Positions 47,501-59,830 of a stretch of 64,000 bases of DNA are shown one piece after another (position 1 is the first letter of the stretch; each line of letters starts with the position of its first letter). Made by a program: the position numbers and the translations under genes. Under the pieces are notes generated by a model. The model made no database searches. It had not been told where the DNA came from and saw only the letters and a program-made list of their open reading frames with translations. Origin of the DNA: Scortum barcoo (taxonomy: Eukaryota > Chordata > Actinopteri > Centrarchiformes > Terapontidae); NCBI GenBank assembly GCA_023238725.1, contig CM041550.1, positions 5,837,044 to 5,901,043 on the forward strand, written 5' to 3'.

Positions 47501-50500
47501 CAAAGAGATTGATGTGTGATGTCGGATCAATACAGTTACATCACAACCTTTGAAGTGAAGCATTAATTAATTTATTTCAGCCACTTTGAGGCAGAGCAAC
47601 AAGCTGTTAACACATTGCCATACTATTACCAAATAAAGTATGTTTATCATATAGGTTTATTGTGATCACGTTAGCAAACAGTTGATTTACAACAACTTCA
47701 CCACACTATATTTCATTTGAAGTTGTCTCTGGCTTCTTGATAAATATTTTCAATAGTTTCAGCTGTGTAACTTGTTTTAGCTCTTATTTGGTCTCCACCA
47801 ACTCCTGAAGGAAACACTTCAGTTCATTCATCAACACGAGCAAAACTTAATGATGCTTTTCACATCACACACGGTAACTTTTTCCATAAAAATGTGAACT
47901 TCACTTGCAATAGATTAGTATTTAATTTGTTACGTAATTCTGTCTATATATTTTTACATCTCTGTATATTGTTACATATACTTTTAGGAATATTTATTTG
48001 CATTTATTACAATTATTACTACAGTTTTATCACTTCAGCCAGACTTTTTTATTCTGAATTATTTATATTTTTATTGTTTGGTCATATCAAGATCCTTAAA
48101 TTGTGTGTGTGTCTCTGTGTGTCTGTGTGTGTCTGTGTGTGTGTGTCTGTGTGTGTGTGTGTGTACACTCAGATAAAAGGGTCTTTCTTTCTTCTGCTGC
48201 CTTCAACCGCAGAGCTGCTTTTACTGCAATTAGACCTGGAATGTGACTTTCCTGCCGAGCTGTATCATGGCGACTCTCCTCAATAAAAGTGTGTGTGTGT
48301 GTGTGTGTGTAATGCCTTTTTTGTTATCCTTGAGGGTTTTCTGTTATAACTGACCGTATTGTCTTGGACATAAAGTACATTATTAACATGAGGGTTTTCG
48401 ATAGTCTCTTTATAATGTGAACTCTGAATGTTTACTGTACACTCAGTGATTTGCTGTACATACCGTACCGTCTCTAATCTTAGCGAAACACTTATAGTGC
48501 CTCCTTTCTTGGGTCCGTCTGCATGACTGGCTAACAATAAGCCAATCAGGGCTCATATTTTCATGCTTTTACAGCAGAAGTCTGAAGAAAATGTCTCATC
48601 GATTTTTTTGACTGTGTTGTAATGAGCAGTATCTTTGTCATTGCACCTGAAATGTTTGTTTTTTGATATAAAATAAGTTTATTGGTAGAAAGTCTTTTTC
48701 CATTTTATGGTGTGTTGTTGCTAATTGTGTTCAGCAGGAATGATTCCTCAGGAAATCACTTTCACCAAACACCTTTATAAGCATTCATGGCTGCTACGAT
48801 TTTAGCAAAAACTGGCGTCAAACTAGGAGAAAATCTCATCCATACTTATCAAGATTTATCTAGTTTAAATCCTGATTATTCTTCTAGTCATTTATAGTTT
48901 AACATCTGTTGACATCGAAGTTGACTGTAAAATCTGTAATTATGTCGCATGTGTATCATGTTTTTACTTTTCTTGGACGTGTTAAATAATAATAGTGTTA
49001 GTATCAGTACTGTGCTAACAAGTTAAACCTCTAACACTTTTACCATTTCTCATTGGCTGAAACAGCATATTCCACCAAATAAAGTCTTTAAAACCCAAAT
49101 ATAAACTTGAGTTAGATCTCTCTGAGCAGTTTAGATACTCCATTTTCTGTAAATGTTCATTTTTGATGTATGTGTATGTATGTTTTTTTGTTTACAGGCA
49201 CCGCCGTCCATGGTCAGCACAGAACAGAGGCAGCATGCTGAGCACATATTCCTCTCCTTCAGGAAATCCAAATCCCCTTTTGCCATCTGCAAACACATCC
49301 TAGGTAACTGTTGACTTAATCATTCAGCCTGCATCACTTATTTTTAACCTGCATGAATTTAATAAACATTGATGTATTTTTTTTAATAGAATTGAGAGCT
49401 ATGTATGCATAGTTGTGTATTACTGAAGGTCAAATCTCCAGTGACGTGTTTCCATCCAGACACTGATGTTATGATCACAAACCTTCTGCTAGGGTGTTTT
49501 GGTGTAATGCAGACATTTTAATGTCATGAATCCCCACACAAACAGAATATTCCCTCATGTATTTTGTCCACCACACAACTCTCAGTATAATGCAAAACAA
49601 TTCAAGAGCACCACAACAACCAGGACAGCCTCTAAAATGATCATAAAGTCAACTCCTCTTTAAAACACATATTTATTGCTTTAATTGCCTTTACTATAAC
49701 CTTCATGATTATTTCATTACAACCCCCTGACTTATGGAATATAGTGTGCTTTATAGATAATAGATTACCATGGATCTATTTTGATCATTAAAACTGTCAT
49801 ATTAAAAAATTGATTGGGTTGTTTTGCCTCTTGAATTAAGAATAGCTCAGTTAGTTAGTAACTTGTGTGGCTTTTTTTTTGTTTGATATTTTACTATAAG
49901 CATGTGGCAAAAAAAGTTAACGGAGTAAACTGAATGCAGAGCAGCGTGTTTAAGAGAAGACCACCGTAACTTTTGTTTTAACAATAAAGATATGTAGTTT
50001 TGACTGACAGTAACATATCCACCTTGTTAAAACTAACAACCCAAGAAATGGAGCATTTATATTGTGACAGCCATGTTTCTCAAATCATGAAACTTAACTG
50101 AAGATGAAGAATTTGTGTTAACTCCACATTCAGTTTACACAGCTGATAATGTGTACATTAAAAGGACAGCACATGTTTCACTAAACTCAACAATAATGTA
50201 AACACAGGTTGTTGAGATTTACTGCAAACCTTAACCTGCAAATACCTTTTCTTGTACTGTGACATTAATCTGGCTTTATCAGGTATGTCTAACTAACTTG
50301 CAGTTACCTGTTTGTGCAAGTAAATGTTCTGACTGACAAAGGAGGATCAGCAGGGGCTCTCCAAGCAAGCTGTGATTTTTAAAACTTCTTTATTTTAATC
50401 TCTCCTTGTGTTTTTTCTTCCCGCCCCTCCCTGTTTCTCCTCACCCAGAGACCAGTAAGGTGGACTATGTGCTGTTCCAGGCAGCCACGGCCATCATGGA

Positions 50501-53500
50501 GGCGGTGGTGCGGGAGTGGATCCTGCTGGAAAAGACCAGCATCGAGTCGCTGCGGGCATTCCTCCTCACCTACGTCTTACAGAGACCCAAGTAAGTGAGA
50601 CAGAAAGAAGGAAAGAGGAATAATTAATGTGTGTCTTACAGGAGTGTCAAGTATGTTTGACCTTTGCGATCCTCCCGTGGTGAGCGGTAGGATCAGCCAG
50701 AACGTGGAGCTCGTCTCCTCTTACATAAGTCTAAAACACAGAAAATCATGCTCTAAGTAACTCAAGAGACATTAATATTCATCAACCAGGCTTTCAAATC
50801 CCACAGATGTATTATCTTTTGGATGAGCTAGATAATAAAAAAAAAACATTATTGATTTTATTTTTCTTTGCCATAATGAGTAGGACAGTGGCATCAGAGA
50901 GCCTGCAGCTTCTCACACATGGAAAGTTTAGGCTGATGCTCATTATCAGATGTTTTTTCAGGTGTCCGCTGATAGAAACATCCAAGAAGACGAGCACAAA
51001 TATGCGCACTGCCACGTTATAGAAACTGGAATTCACCAAAGTCTCTGACCTGCTGCAATGACAGGTTACCAAAACCGGCTCAACAAACAAGCTGGAGGGA
51101 TCCCTGTTTACTTTTCTCTGATTAGATGGTGTGATTTAACACAAAAATGCAATAAAGAGAACTTTTCCATGTGATTCGAGCCAAAGAAAATAAGCCGCAG
51201 CTGCGATTGAACCCCTCAGACACAACATTTCTCTTTGGCTTTGTTTTTCTTACTGTTCTCAATCCTTGCCGATGGTCAGTGTTGAGTTGGCCTCGTATCT
51301 GCTTGTGCTCACTGTAAGTTTCCTCCAGCCTGCAGAAGTATGTCCGCGAGCAGATCCTGCTGGCCGTGGCGGTCATCGTGAAGAGGGGCTCTCTAGACAA
51401 AAGCATCAGCTGTAAAAGCATCTTCCACGAGGTCGGACAGCTCATCAGCAGCGGGAACCCCACAGTGGTGAGACACACAGATTTATGAGTATTGATTAAT
51501 GTTAAACAAATGATCGATCATTCCTCATGTATACTCCATCACAGTGCATCAGTTTTTAAGAAAATTAGAGAAGATTTTTTTAATTTCACGCACATGAAAG
51601 ACACATTGGAAAATTATATTATATTATCAAATTATATTCCTTTTGTATGGATACCTGAAGAAAGGGCATCTTAATCCATATGGCTCAGATCATTTTCTTC
51701 TAAATTTCTTTTATTTTGACTGTACAAAGACTGTCAGCATCACAAATACACAGATAGTTGACCATCACTTCATTTTGTGCATCCCCAGTGGTCTTAGCTC
51801 TGAGTCATTTTAGCATTAAAGCATTAAATATGTATGTGTTGGAGGCAGCTTTCTGAAAGGTGATACAGGCTGAAAATGAAAAAGTTGAAGACAAATATAA
51901 GATTTTCTCTTTTTCTGCTTTCCTACATTTTACAAAAACTCAAGCAAGGTCGCATGAAAACCGAATGAAAAGCCAAAGAAAGCCCAGGAGCACGTGGTTC
52001 CTGGAAGATAAGCAACTACTTTATAAACTATCGCCATCTCAGAGCAATCTTGTGCAAAAAAATCTTGTCCACAGATTCAAGTAGGTGAAGAGTAATATAA
52101 ATAATGAGGTTTAACACTTAAGCTAGCATCGTTTTTTTGTGCCTCTGACATTAAATTGTGTCTTACATCATTATTAATACAACTTCTAGTATTATCTCTA
52201 TTCAGTCCTGGTCTTCTAATCACAGAAGACATAAACAGACACTTTAACCCTCATGTTGTGTTCCGGTCAAATTTGACCGATTTAAAAGTTTTATCTCTGA
52301 AAAATATAGTTAATTTTGATCAGACTGACCTTAGATTCCATGACTTTTGTCCACAAAGAGGATTTCAACACACAAAATAAATTGTATTAATTTAAATACA
52401 TTTTTGTGTGTTTTATTCAACTTTTGTACACTCTTGGTGTTCCCGGTCAAGGAAGGAGGAGGAGGACATGTCAAAAGCTGAAGATGACAGAATATAATCC
52501 AGAGCAAGAAATAACTGATGTGAAAACAAGCGTAACGTGCCATAAATACAATGCATATATTTGCAAGGTGCATGCAACAAAGTCTGCACATATTGTCCAA
52601 CATGTGCATGAGAAAAAACACCATTGAAGTTTGAGTTAACCCACTTCCACCAAGTTTAGAAGCCTGATTTTATATCAGTTTACAGTTTTTTTTCTGTTGT
52701 TTCTGTTCAGAAAAAAACTGATAGACTGATGAACATTGTGATGTCATGGTTCTTGTTAGTTGTTGTGGTAACTTCGGCTTTGAAAAAGACCACTCGACAA
52801 CTTGCTGTTGCTCATATGAGAGCTTTATCTATAACTTGCAAAAGGCATTCTCTTGTACACCAAGGCTGACACTGCTCAAAGTGTGAAACACGGAGGCAAA
52901 ACAACGCTGAGAGGGAAAACCCCAGGGAAAAAGCATCTCTTACAAACAGCTACCCTCTAGCGGATTATAAGTATTAAACCATTTTATAGTGCTCATATTA
53001 CAACAGTTGTTCTTTAATGTATTAAGATATTGATCTTGGAATATTGTGAAATTGTTAAGTGTAGTGTTCGGGATAATTTCCTTTGTACACAAATAAAATC
53101 TTCCCGGTCACTTTTGACCAGGAACACAAAAGGTGTTACTTTATGTGACTGTTTAAAAATTTTAAATGGTTTCAAAACAAATGTCGTTGGTAACTTTGAC
53201 CCAAAGTAGTCTGTGATAAACAGTATTCTATGTTTCATCTGATTATTTCTTAAAGTCAAAATAATCCAGAAATTTATGTTTTTTTAGAACTCGAATTCAA
53301 GATGTATAAGCTCAGATCAATGAGGCTTACAGGCCATGAATAACAAATAGAAATTCAAAACTTGTAATGTTCACAAGAATTTAAGTTGATAAAAAAAATC
53401 TAACACAACAAATAGTGATAATATATGTATTATTATAGTTTTTATGATGAGTCTTAATGGAACGGTCATTTTTGACTGGGAACACAAAATTGTTTAACAT

Positions 53501-55762
53501 GAAATGAATACAACATGAGGGTTAAATAGCCCCAAAATACAGTTTCATATGAGTGGTGGAACTTGTTGAGAGTATTTCAAACATATTTTCGCTTGTTAAT
53601 AAAACTGGGTTAAAGCTTTGATCACATTTATTAGATTTGCAACTCGATGGACCACATTCGTGCCCTGGTTACAGACTTCCTGCATGGGATCTGGCTCCGA
53701 TTACAGAGAGCTCGGTCTGAAAATAAAAAATGGCACAAAGGCCGTACTGGGAAAGAAGCTCCAGGCGTGTTCCTGTGGTTAGAAGAAAGTATAATATCAA
53801 GTGCCTGTTTGCTTTGCTGGGATCAGTTTTCTGCACACATTTTGTTAAAGTGCATCTTCATTATAAGGTATAGTAAAAGTACATACAGTAAAAGACTAAT
53901 CCAAGTCACAAAATGAATAATATGTGTACAACTTAGCACACTGATAAAACATGCATGAAACATAAATATATTGGCAGGTCAATGCTGTGTTATAAAACAA
54001 ACTGGACATCTCCTCTCAGTCCAGTAGGTGGCACTATTTAATTTGTTTCCCCACCCAAGGAAAGGCCAAGTGTGAGCCACAGAGGGCCGAAAGTCAGCGT
54101 GTCATTTAATCACAGACCACAGCAGGTGATTTCACTGATAAGAAGGCTGAAAACCAAACAGGAGGGAGTGATCAGTGAAAGTTACTAAATGTAGTTTGCT
54201 GTCATTACCTTCCTAAACGACATCCCTCATCTTACAGTCAACAGAATCTGGGACGCAGAAAGCAAAATCTGTTTACAAGTAGGGATTATATGAAATGTTT
54301 CCTTCCAAAATACTGTGCGTTCATTTAAAAAAAAAAAACTTAATTGGAATCCATCCCATAATATGAGTGAGTTAGCTGGTTTTGAAGGACAATGCTTTAA
54401 TCAGCAGGCCTGTAGTTAATCAAGAAGGTGAAATTTGATCTGGTGTCCCTCACCTGATGTTAAAAATAACTCCTGCATGAACAATACAATAGTTTACTAA
54501 TTAGTTAGTCTAATTGAAAATGTGAAAAATATCAATCAATCTTTGAATGATTCATCAAGCAAAAATACCAAATATATTCTGGTTAAAGTTTAGAAAATGG
54601 ATATGAGGACTTTTACAGCTTTATACTGTAAACTGAATATATTTGGGTTTTGGACTACTGGGAAGTCAAACTACTTTTATTTTGGTGTTTTAAAGCATTT
54701 GAAAAATAGTAATTAAGGGATTAATGAACACTGAATTAATCACTACTACTAGGTTTGGCTGCATTTACTAGCTGATTTTATAATAATTTGTCCTGTAATA
54801 ATCCATCATGTGTCTGCTTTCTTACCAGCAATAATTTATTCCTGCATAGTTGTAATTTCTCCAAATAGTGGCTGTCTGTGCACCAGAACGGAAATATTTA
54901 TCTTTTTGTCCCAATTCTATACCAGCAGTATGCAGAACACAGTATACTCCTGCAGCTTGTGTACAAATAAAATAAACATACTTAACTGCTTCGGACGGGA
55001 AATGATGCAATACGCACACTGACAGGAGTCAATTCCACTGCAACTTTGGAGCATCACTACCAAGTAATCCTCTCAAAAGAGAAAACAAAATGTTGATCCA
55101 GAGAGTTCATGCTTATTTTGTTTTTTTTAGATCTTCACTAAGCTGTCTCACCACCAACCGCAGCTCGTTATAATGTGTTGCAGCTGTGCGCAGCTGCTCC
55201 ATTTTCCTACATTGCATTGTGGGGCAATATTGCATCAACAGCAAACTTTTTTTTTTCAGTGTTTATACATATTTTTATATTTTTCTCCGGCATCACACAC
55301 ACATTGTTTAGTTGGTATGTAGTGTTGAATTAGCTTCCAACCTCTTTGTTTAACATATGGCCATCTCTGCTGCAGCAAACACTGGCCTGCTCCATCCTGA
55401 CCGCTCTGCTCAGCGAGTTCTCCAGCTCCAGTAAGACCAGCAGCATCGGCCTCAGCATGGAGTTTCACGGCAGCTGCAAGCGCGTCTTCCAGGTGCGTTT
55501 GTCTCCACCTCGCCTTCCTTATTCTGTGGATTTGCCCCTTTTTATGCTTCTCTTTTTATTCCTGAGTTCATCCATCTTTCCTTTCCTCCATCACTGCCTG
55601 GCTTCCAGGAGGAGGGCCTGCGTCAGATCTTTATGTTGACCATGGAGGTGCTGCAAGAGTTCAGCCGACGAGAAAACCTAAATGCGCAGATGTCGTCGGT
55701 CTTCCAGCGCTACCTGGCTCTGGCCAACCAGGTCCTCAGCTGGAACTTCCTCCCACCCAATC
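44567..55762 (+). CDS. xpo4: Exportin-4, first six coding exons (3' part outside window)
   Basis: Xpo4 is an importin-beta superfamily receptor that exports eIF5A and SMAD3 and imports some SOX factors (family knowledge). Exons: 44567-44632, 49198-49303, 50449-50590, 51329-51467, 55376-55492 and 55609-55762. The joined 241 residues follow Exportin-4 closely: MMAAVGAPEVITQLESAAKV, HIFLSFRKSKSPFA, KVDYVLFQAATAIMEAVVRE, LLTYVLQRP, YVREQILLAVAVIVKRGSLD, LACSILTALLSEFSSSS, MEFHGSCKRVFQEE, QEFSRRENLNAQMSSVFQRY, QVLSWNFLPPN. This is the N-terminal HEAT-repeat, Ran-binding half. The first ATG of the MM pair is chosen (A at -3); an in-frame upstream ATG at 44543 has a weaker context. Exon 6 ends at an AT-AC donor (ATATCCTTT, 55763). 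The remaining ~900 residues are not in the window. Confidence 0.96.
45260..45820. repeat. Decayed AT-rich retroposon-like sequence
   Basis: Internal near-repeats ('tttttatacata..tatgaggt(agg)tggatg' at about 45440 and 45760; 'agtaagac' blocks) resemble the sequence at 16440-16830. Confidence 0.4.
47285..47460 (+). mobile_element. Tc1/mariner-like terminal fragment
   Basis: After a TA dinucleotide, CAGTGCATCCAGAAAGTATT and 'cacaacgcttcactttttcc' match the well-known end of a fish Tc1-like family. A possible decayed right end (GGATCAATACAG) is near 47524. No transposase ORF is present. Confidence 0.6.
48101..48165. repeat. (TG)n / (TGTC)n microsatellite
   Basis: TG units with interspersed CT dinucleotides in xpo4 intron 1. 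A second (GT)n lies at 48289-48310. Confidence 0.9.
49304..50448. other. xpo4 intron 2, nothing recognised
   Basis: GTAACT donor and CACCCAG acceptor, AT-rich. Confidence 0.7.
50591..51328. other. xpo4 intron 3, nothing recognised
   Basis: GTAAGT donor and CTCCAG acceptor. Confidence 0.7.
52244..53525. mobile_element. piggyBac-like element with intact ends (1.28 kb)
   Basis: TTAA target duplications at 52244-52247 and 53522-53525 flank perfect 12-bp inverted ends (CCCTCATGTTGT left, ACAACATGAGGG right). Subterminal GGTCAnnTTTGACC-type palindromes recur near 52260, 53105 and 53462. Near the left end, 52406-52627 encodes a short frame with a C..H.YNAYICKVHA pattern. This resembles the cysteine-rich C-terminus of piggyBac transposases, but one expected Cys is Tyr. 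No full transposase is present, so it is a non-autonomous or decayed copy. Confidence 0.85.
52406..52627 (+). pseudogene. Possible piggyBac transposase C-terminal remnant
   Basis: A 73-codon frame inside the piggyBac-like element, basic at first (GRRRRTC) and then with a Cys/His cluster like the transposase zinc-binding tail. The catalytic part is absent. Confidence 0.4.
54495..54745 (+). repeat. Teleost 'AATCGATTAG' interspersed repeat, copy 2
   Basis: 'caagcaaaaataccaaatatattctgg', 'actgtaaactgaatatattt', 'gggttttggactactggg' and 'attaagggattaatgaacac' follow the family order; it is more decayed than 19755-20055. Confidence 0.55.
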
Positions 55763-55771
55763 ATATCCTTT
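55763..55771 (+). promoter_or_regulatory. xpo4: U12-type AT-AC 5' splice site in xpo4
   Basis: Exon 6 reads ...PPN plus one base (C) at 55762, then ATATCCTTT, the exact minor-spliceosome AT-AC donor consensus. No GT donor in the right phase follows; reading on gives non-conserved residues until a stop at 55837-55839. The matching acceptor was not found in the window. Confidence 0.85.
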
Positions 55772-56113
55772 CTTTGTCAGAGGCTGACGGGGATTCTTAC
55801 ACCCAGAAAGGTCAGGTTTCTAAATGTGACGATATCTAGATCTTGACACGTGACTAGGTTAATTCTGAGAACAGGTCAGTCCCAGTTAGCTACAGTAGCA
55901 GTTTTTCTTGCCTTTCCCATGTTTGATATTTGTTATTCAGAAAAACTGTTCTTTTACAGGGTAATTAGTTGGGCACAGAATAACCTCTTAAAACTCAGAC
56001 AGTCTCTGTGGTTTCATTTTTGTCGTTTTAGCCATCACTTTTATTGGTTTGAGATTTTATTCAAAGATTTATTTGCTGAGACTGACAGAGTTGAAAGTTT
56101 AGTTCAGTGTCTG

Positions 56114-56261
56114 CAAGATTCACGTTTGCAGACCTACTTCACTGTTTAACTTTGACTTTTTGGAGTGCAGTGAAGAATTATAGCAAACAAGATTCACGTT
56201 TGCAGACCTACTTCACTGTTTAACTTTGACTTTTTGGAGTGCAGTGAAGAATTATAGCAAA
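56114..56261 (+). repeat. Perfect 74-bp tandem duplication
   Basis: 56114-56187 and 56188-56261 are identical base for base. The sequence diverges immediately after the second copy. Confidence 0.97.
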
Positions 56262-58554
56262 CATTTTGCTTTCAATGTTACATGCTTAATTTTAAATTGA
56301 CATAACTGAAATATGGATTTGTATTATTTGTTGATTACATCTCTTGTGTTGCTTACTCTATTGGACCTAATGAAAGCACGCTGGCTTGTAAAATATCTGC
56401 AAATGTTGATTGATTTTTGTGTAGGAAAACGACAAAAGGATCCAGAGGCTTGAGGAGAAGTTCTTCTTTACTTAAGTGGCAGAACTGACAGTTTTAGGCT
56501 AAAAGGAGATGTTAAAAGTCAGCTGAAAGTTCTTGTTAGTGTAGTACTTTATTTGTTTATGTGTAGTATACTTATTTGTGACAGGGTTTTTTTTTGTGTG
56601 AGTATGCTTTGTCCCTTAGACGGCTAATGCTGCGTGTGTGTTGGCATTACAAATATGTGATACCCAGGAATGCATATCTGTCCATGAGTTTTGCTTTGTA
56701 CTTCATCTCATACACACATATCTGTGTTGTCTTTGCAGTTGGCCGCATTGTTGATTGAACTTAAGCGCTTAGTGTGTTTTGTGTGTGTGTGTGTGCACAC
56801 AGTCAGGCTCATTATGGCCTAAATCCCATCCAGCCTGGCATCCTCTCTGCCTGTCTGAGAGGATCTGGAGTGGCGCTTCGCTGCCAGCCAGGGCCATGTA
56901 TCACTTTCAAAGAGGTGTCTGTTCATCCATCTCCGTATCATTCCTGCAGCCTACGACACCCCCACCCCCCCAGCCTCGGCTTGTTGAGGCTCCCCTTGGT
57001 ATGCCTGGCACGCTCAGTTTGATATGTGTGTGTGGCTCAAAGATGAACTTTTAAATCCTCTATCTCTGTGTGTGTGTGTGTGTGCAGTCAGTGTTTGATA
57101 CAACAGTTTAATTTAGCTTTTGTGTTGGCTGAATATGAAGCTACCAGTTACTGTACTGTTATGAGTTACTGTACATGTAATAAACCTTATCAGTTGAGGT
57201 TAAAGTTTAAGGTTTGGGCTTGAAAATGATATAAAATGTCTTTTAATTCAGTTAGTAGGAGTCTTATTTTTCAGTTGATAAGTTTGCTTGTGTTACACAT
57301 ATGATTAGTTGATATGATTTATATTAACTGTGATTGCTGTACTAATTAGAGTCTATCAGGGTAGCTTTTCCTGTAATGTGCCGGGGTCTATACGTTTGAA
57401 ATATGAAATATGAAATTACATTTTGTATAATATAATATTTTTGTCAGCATCACCCTACTCTGACTGAACTTCTAATATTAGTTTATTTTGTATTTAAGAG
57501 GTTATTTCTTTAGCATATTTTTGGCGAGGTTAGTATAAACTCGTTAGTATAAAAGTTAGTATAAAAATACAGTCACACTATTTATTACTTCCTTAATTGG
57601 CCATATTTTCATGGTTCAAGGATTCAAGGAGTAAATTCAATTGTGATTGTGAGGCAAAGATATCTGAATGATTAATAAATAAAACAAGGTTTCTCCAGAG
57701 GTACCAGATTCATGCAAATGGAGCTGTAGTTCTCCGGTTTGTTGATGTTGAGTTGTCACAAATGTTGAATGGACTCTGTCTCAGGCCATAGAAATAACAT
57801 CTGAATTGTCAAATCAAGCGGCATTCTCTTTGAAATTCTGTGTGCATGTGAGTGTATGTGGAGCCTGCAAGTGTCTGGGCTGTTGTTGAAAAGGAGGACA
57901 GATTGATGAAGACCGCTGGGAGGCTTGAATGAGTGTGGCCGCCTGTCTGCAAGTGTCACAACACGCCTGTGCCCCGTGTGATACATCTCTAACCTATGCC
58001 AGCATCGGTATCGGGGTGGGGGGGGGGGGCTCTCCTTAATTGCGTAGCTGACAGCCGCCGCCTTTCAAACACGAACACACACACTCCTCAACCAGCTCAA
58101 AGACGCTTTTTAAAAAGCCTCCCTCCCTTTGACAAACCGAGCGGCATGCGTGTCATCTGTCCTCGCCGCCGTCTGAACCCTCGGCCCCTCCAGCTCTGGT
58201 GTCATCTGGTGGAGGCGCGCTCCCCGGGCGTCGGTACGACACCGCGTCTCTCTCCACACACGAGCTTGACTCTAGCCGGGGTCGCGGTCGGGCCCTCGAG
58301 GCCACCGCGGCGGTGGTCAGGTGCTCTAAATGGCTGTCCGAGCTGACAGATAGATCACCCTCCGCCCCCCCCCGGCTGCCTCCAATGTGCCGCATCAGTC
58401 TGCATATCTGGATCCTCTTTGTGTTGTTTGGATGTATTTGGTATGTGAGGGAATCTCTAAATCCATCTCTGTCAATTGTGTTGATATAACGGCCAAGTGG
58501 CGCTTTGTCCCGAAGGAGTTTTGTTTTCTCCCATCTGTTCTTTTCCTCCCTGCA

Positions 58555-58564
58555 GAGGAATGTG
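58555..58564 (+). promoter_or_regulatory. TEAD-type motif GAGGAATGTG in xpo4 intron
   Basis: Fourth exact copy of the 10-mer found at the lats2 promoter. Activity is unknown. Confidence 0.25.
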
Positions 58565-59479
58565 TAGATTTCATGGTGTATCAGCTCACTAAAACTCAAG
58601 TTGTTTCAAATTAAAGCATGGCAGCCTCCCGCACTGAGGCACTGTTGTCTTAATTTATATCCCTCGCTTTACTTGTTTATATATTTTATCATAACAGAAG
58701 GAGAGTGAGAGAGACATCCAGCTGTAGATTTTATTTGTCCTCCTTATTGTGAAGCCTAATAAAAGTGGCATTAATTCCTCTGAGCAAGAATCATCCCCAG
58801 CAGCCTTATTAGGAGTTATTCTTGTGCCGAAGAGACGACTGTCAGCCTAACACTTGTCCGGGCCTGGCTCAGGATTCTCATTAGCTGTTCAGAGGTCAGT
58901 TTATGGGTATTTTGGCCCTCAGGTTAAGGTTAGGATTTGGAGTGTGTAAGCCGATGCTGGATGCTTGCCTTGGCCCTGACCTGTGTGGAGAATCTGCCGC
59001 TGTCTAAACACAAGTGGGAGGGTATGTACAGATGGGTAATATGCCCATGGACATCAGTCGGTGTATTGCCTGATTTCAAGTAGAGACTTTGTGTTCTGCA
59101 AGTACTCACAACACTGTAGAATACTTCTTTTAAATAATATTTTATTTTATAGCATTTTGAAATAGAACATTTTGAGCAACTACAATATTATTGGCCTCGG
59201 CACCTGCAGATAAAAGATGTGAGATTTAAAGTACTAGTAGTATCTGTGACATACGTTTTAATGAAGTCCATGAAAGCTTTTGTAAACGTTATTGTGCTGG
59301 ACTTCTATACCGTCTCGCATTTTGCACTTGTAATTTAACTTGAATATAACTAAGCTTGAAACTTGCAGATCATCATTTTAAATGGAAAGAAACAAGCTGG
59401 CATCGAGCACTGTGGAATAATCTATATATTATTGGTTTAAGTAGCGGCAGAATTAATGACAACTGCTGTCTTAACAGAT

Positions 59480-59830
59480 GGAGGGAGGGCACCAAACAGT
59501 AGAAGGAAATTGGGAAGGGAAAGGAGGGGATGGGTCAGCGAGGAGGTATTCCTGGACTGTTATTTCACATGGCGAGGCTGCAGGGGAGACTTAAGGCAGG
59601 ATATATCACTTAAACCCCACCACGCGCCTTAGCATAGCGTTGCGCTCTTCGCACGGCCGCTGGCAGACGCTCAGCCGGTCTTCCGGTGCAGCGGGTCCAT
59701 CCTTAGCCGGGATCAGCCGTAATGAATAGAGGATACAGGAGAAGCTCGCTAATCCACGAGCCTTGGGCACGAAGGTCGTCCGGGCCTGCAAAATGTTAAG
59801 ATTGCAGAGATTGTCCACTTAAAGTGGTCA
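59480..59830. other. GC-rich, conserved-looking non-coding block
   Basis: Complex, repeat-free sequence, CpG-containing in an AT-rich intron, with a homeodomain-like TAATGAAT near 59720. No coding frame is convincing. It could be a conserved enhancer; this is inference from composition only. Confidence 0.3.

Larger units (their letters stand above)
44633..49197. other. xpo4 intron 1
   Basis: The 4.6-kb intron is CpG-rich at its start (to ~44880) and then AT-rich. It contains retroposon-like sequence (45260-45820), a Tc1-like end (47285-47460) and TG microsatellites (48101-48165, 48289-48310). No exon is recognised. Confidence 0.7.
51468..55375. other. xpo4 intron 4 with piggyBac-like element
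   Basis: GTGAGA donor and GCTGCAG acceptor. It contains the piggyBac-like insertion (52244-53525) and an 'AATCGATTAG' repeat copy (54495-54745). Confidence 0.7.

Noticed and set aside
47894..48286. A 130-codon frame in xpo4 intron 1
   Set aside because: It is built from AT-rich hydrophobic codons and a TG microsatellite.
57580..57605. TTCCTTAATTGG as a U12 branch point
   Set aside because: No AC acceptor at the right distance and no xpo4-like exon follows.
58030..58062. TCTCCTTAAT followed by an AC dinucleotide as the xpo4 U12 acceptor
   Set aside because: The sequence after it does not encode the expected Exportin-4 continuation.
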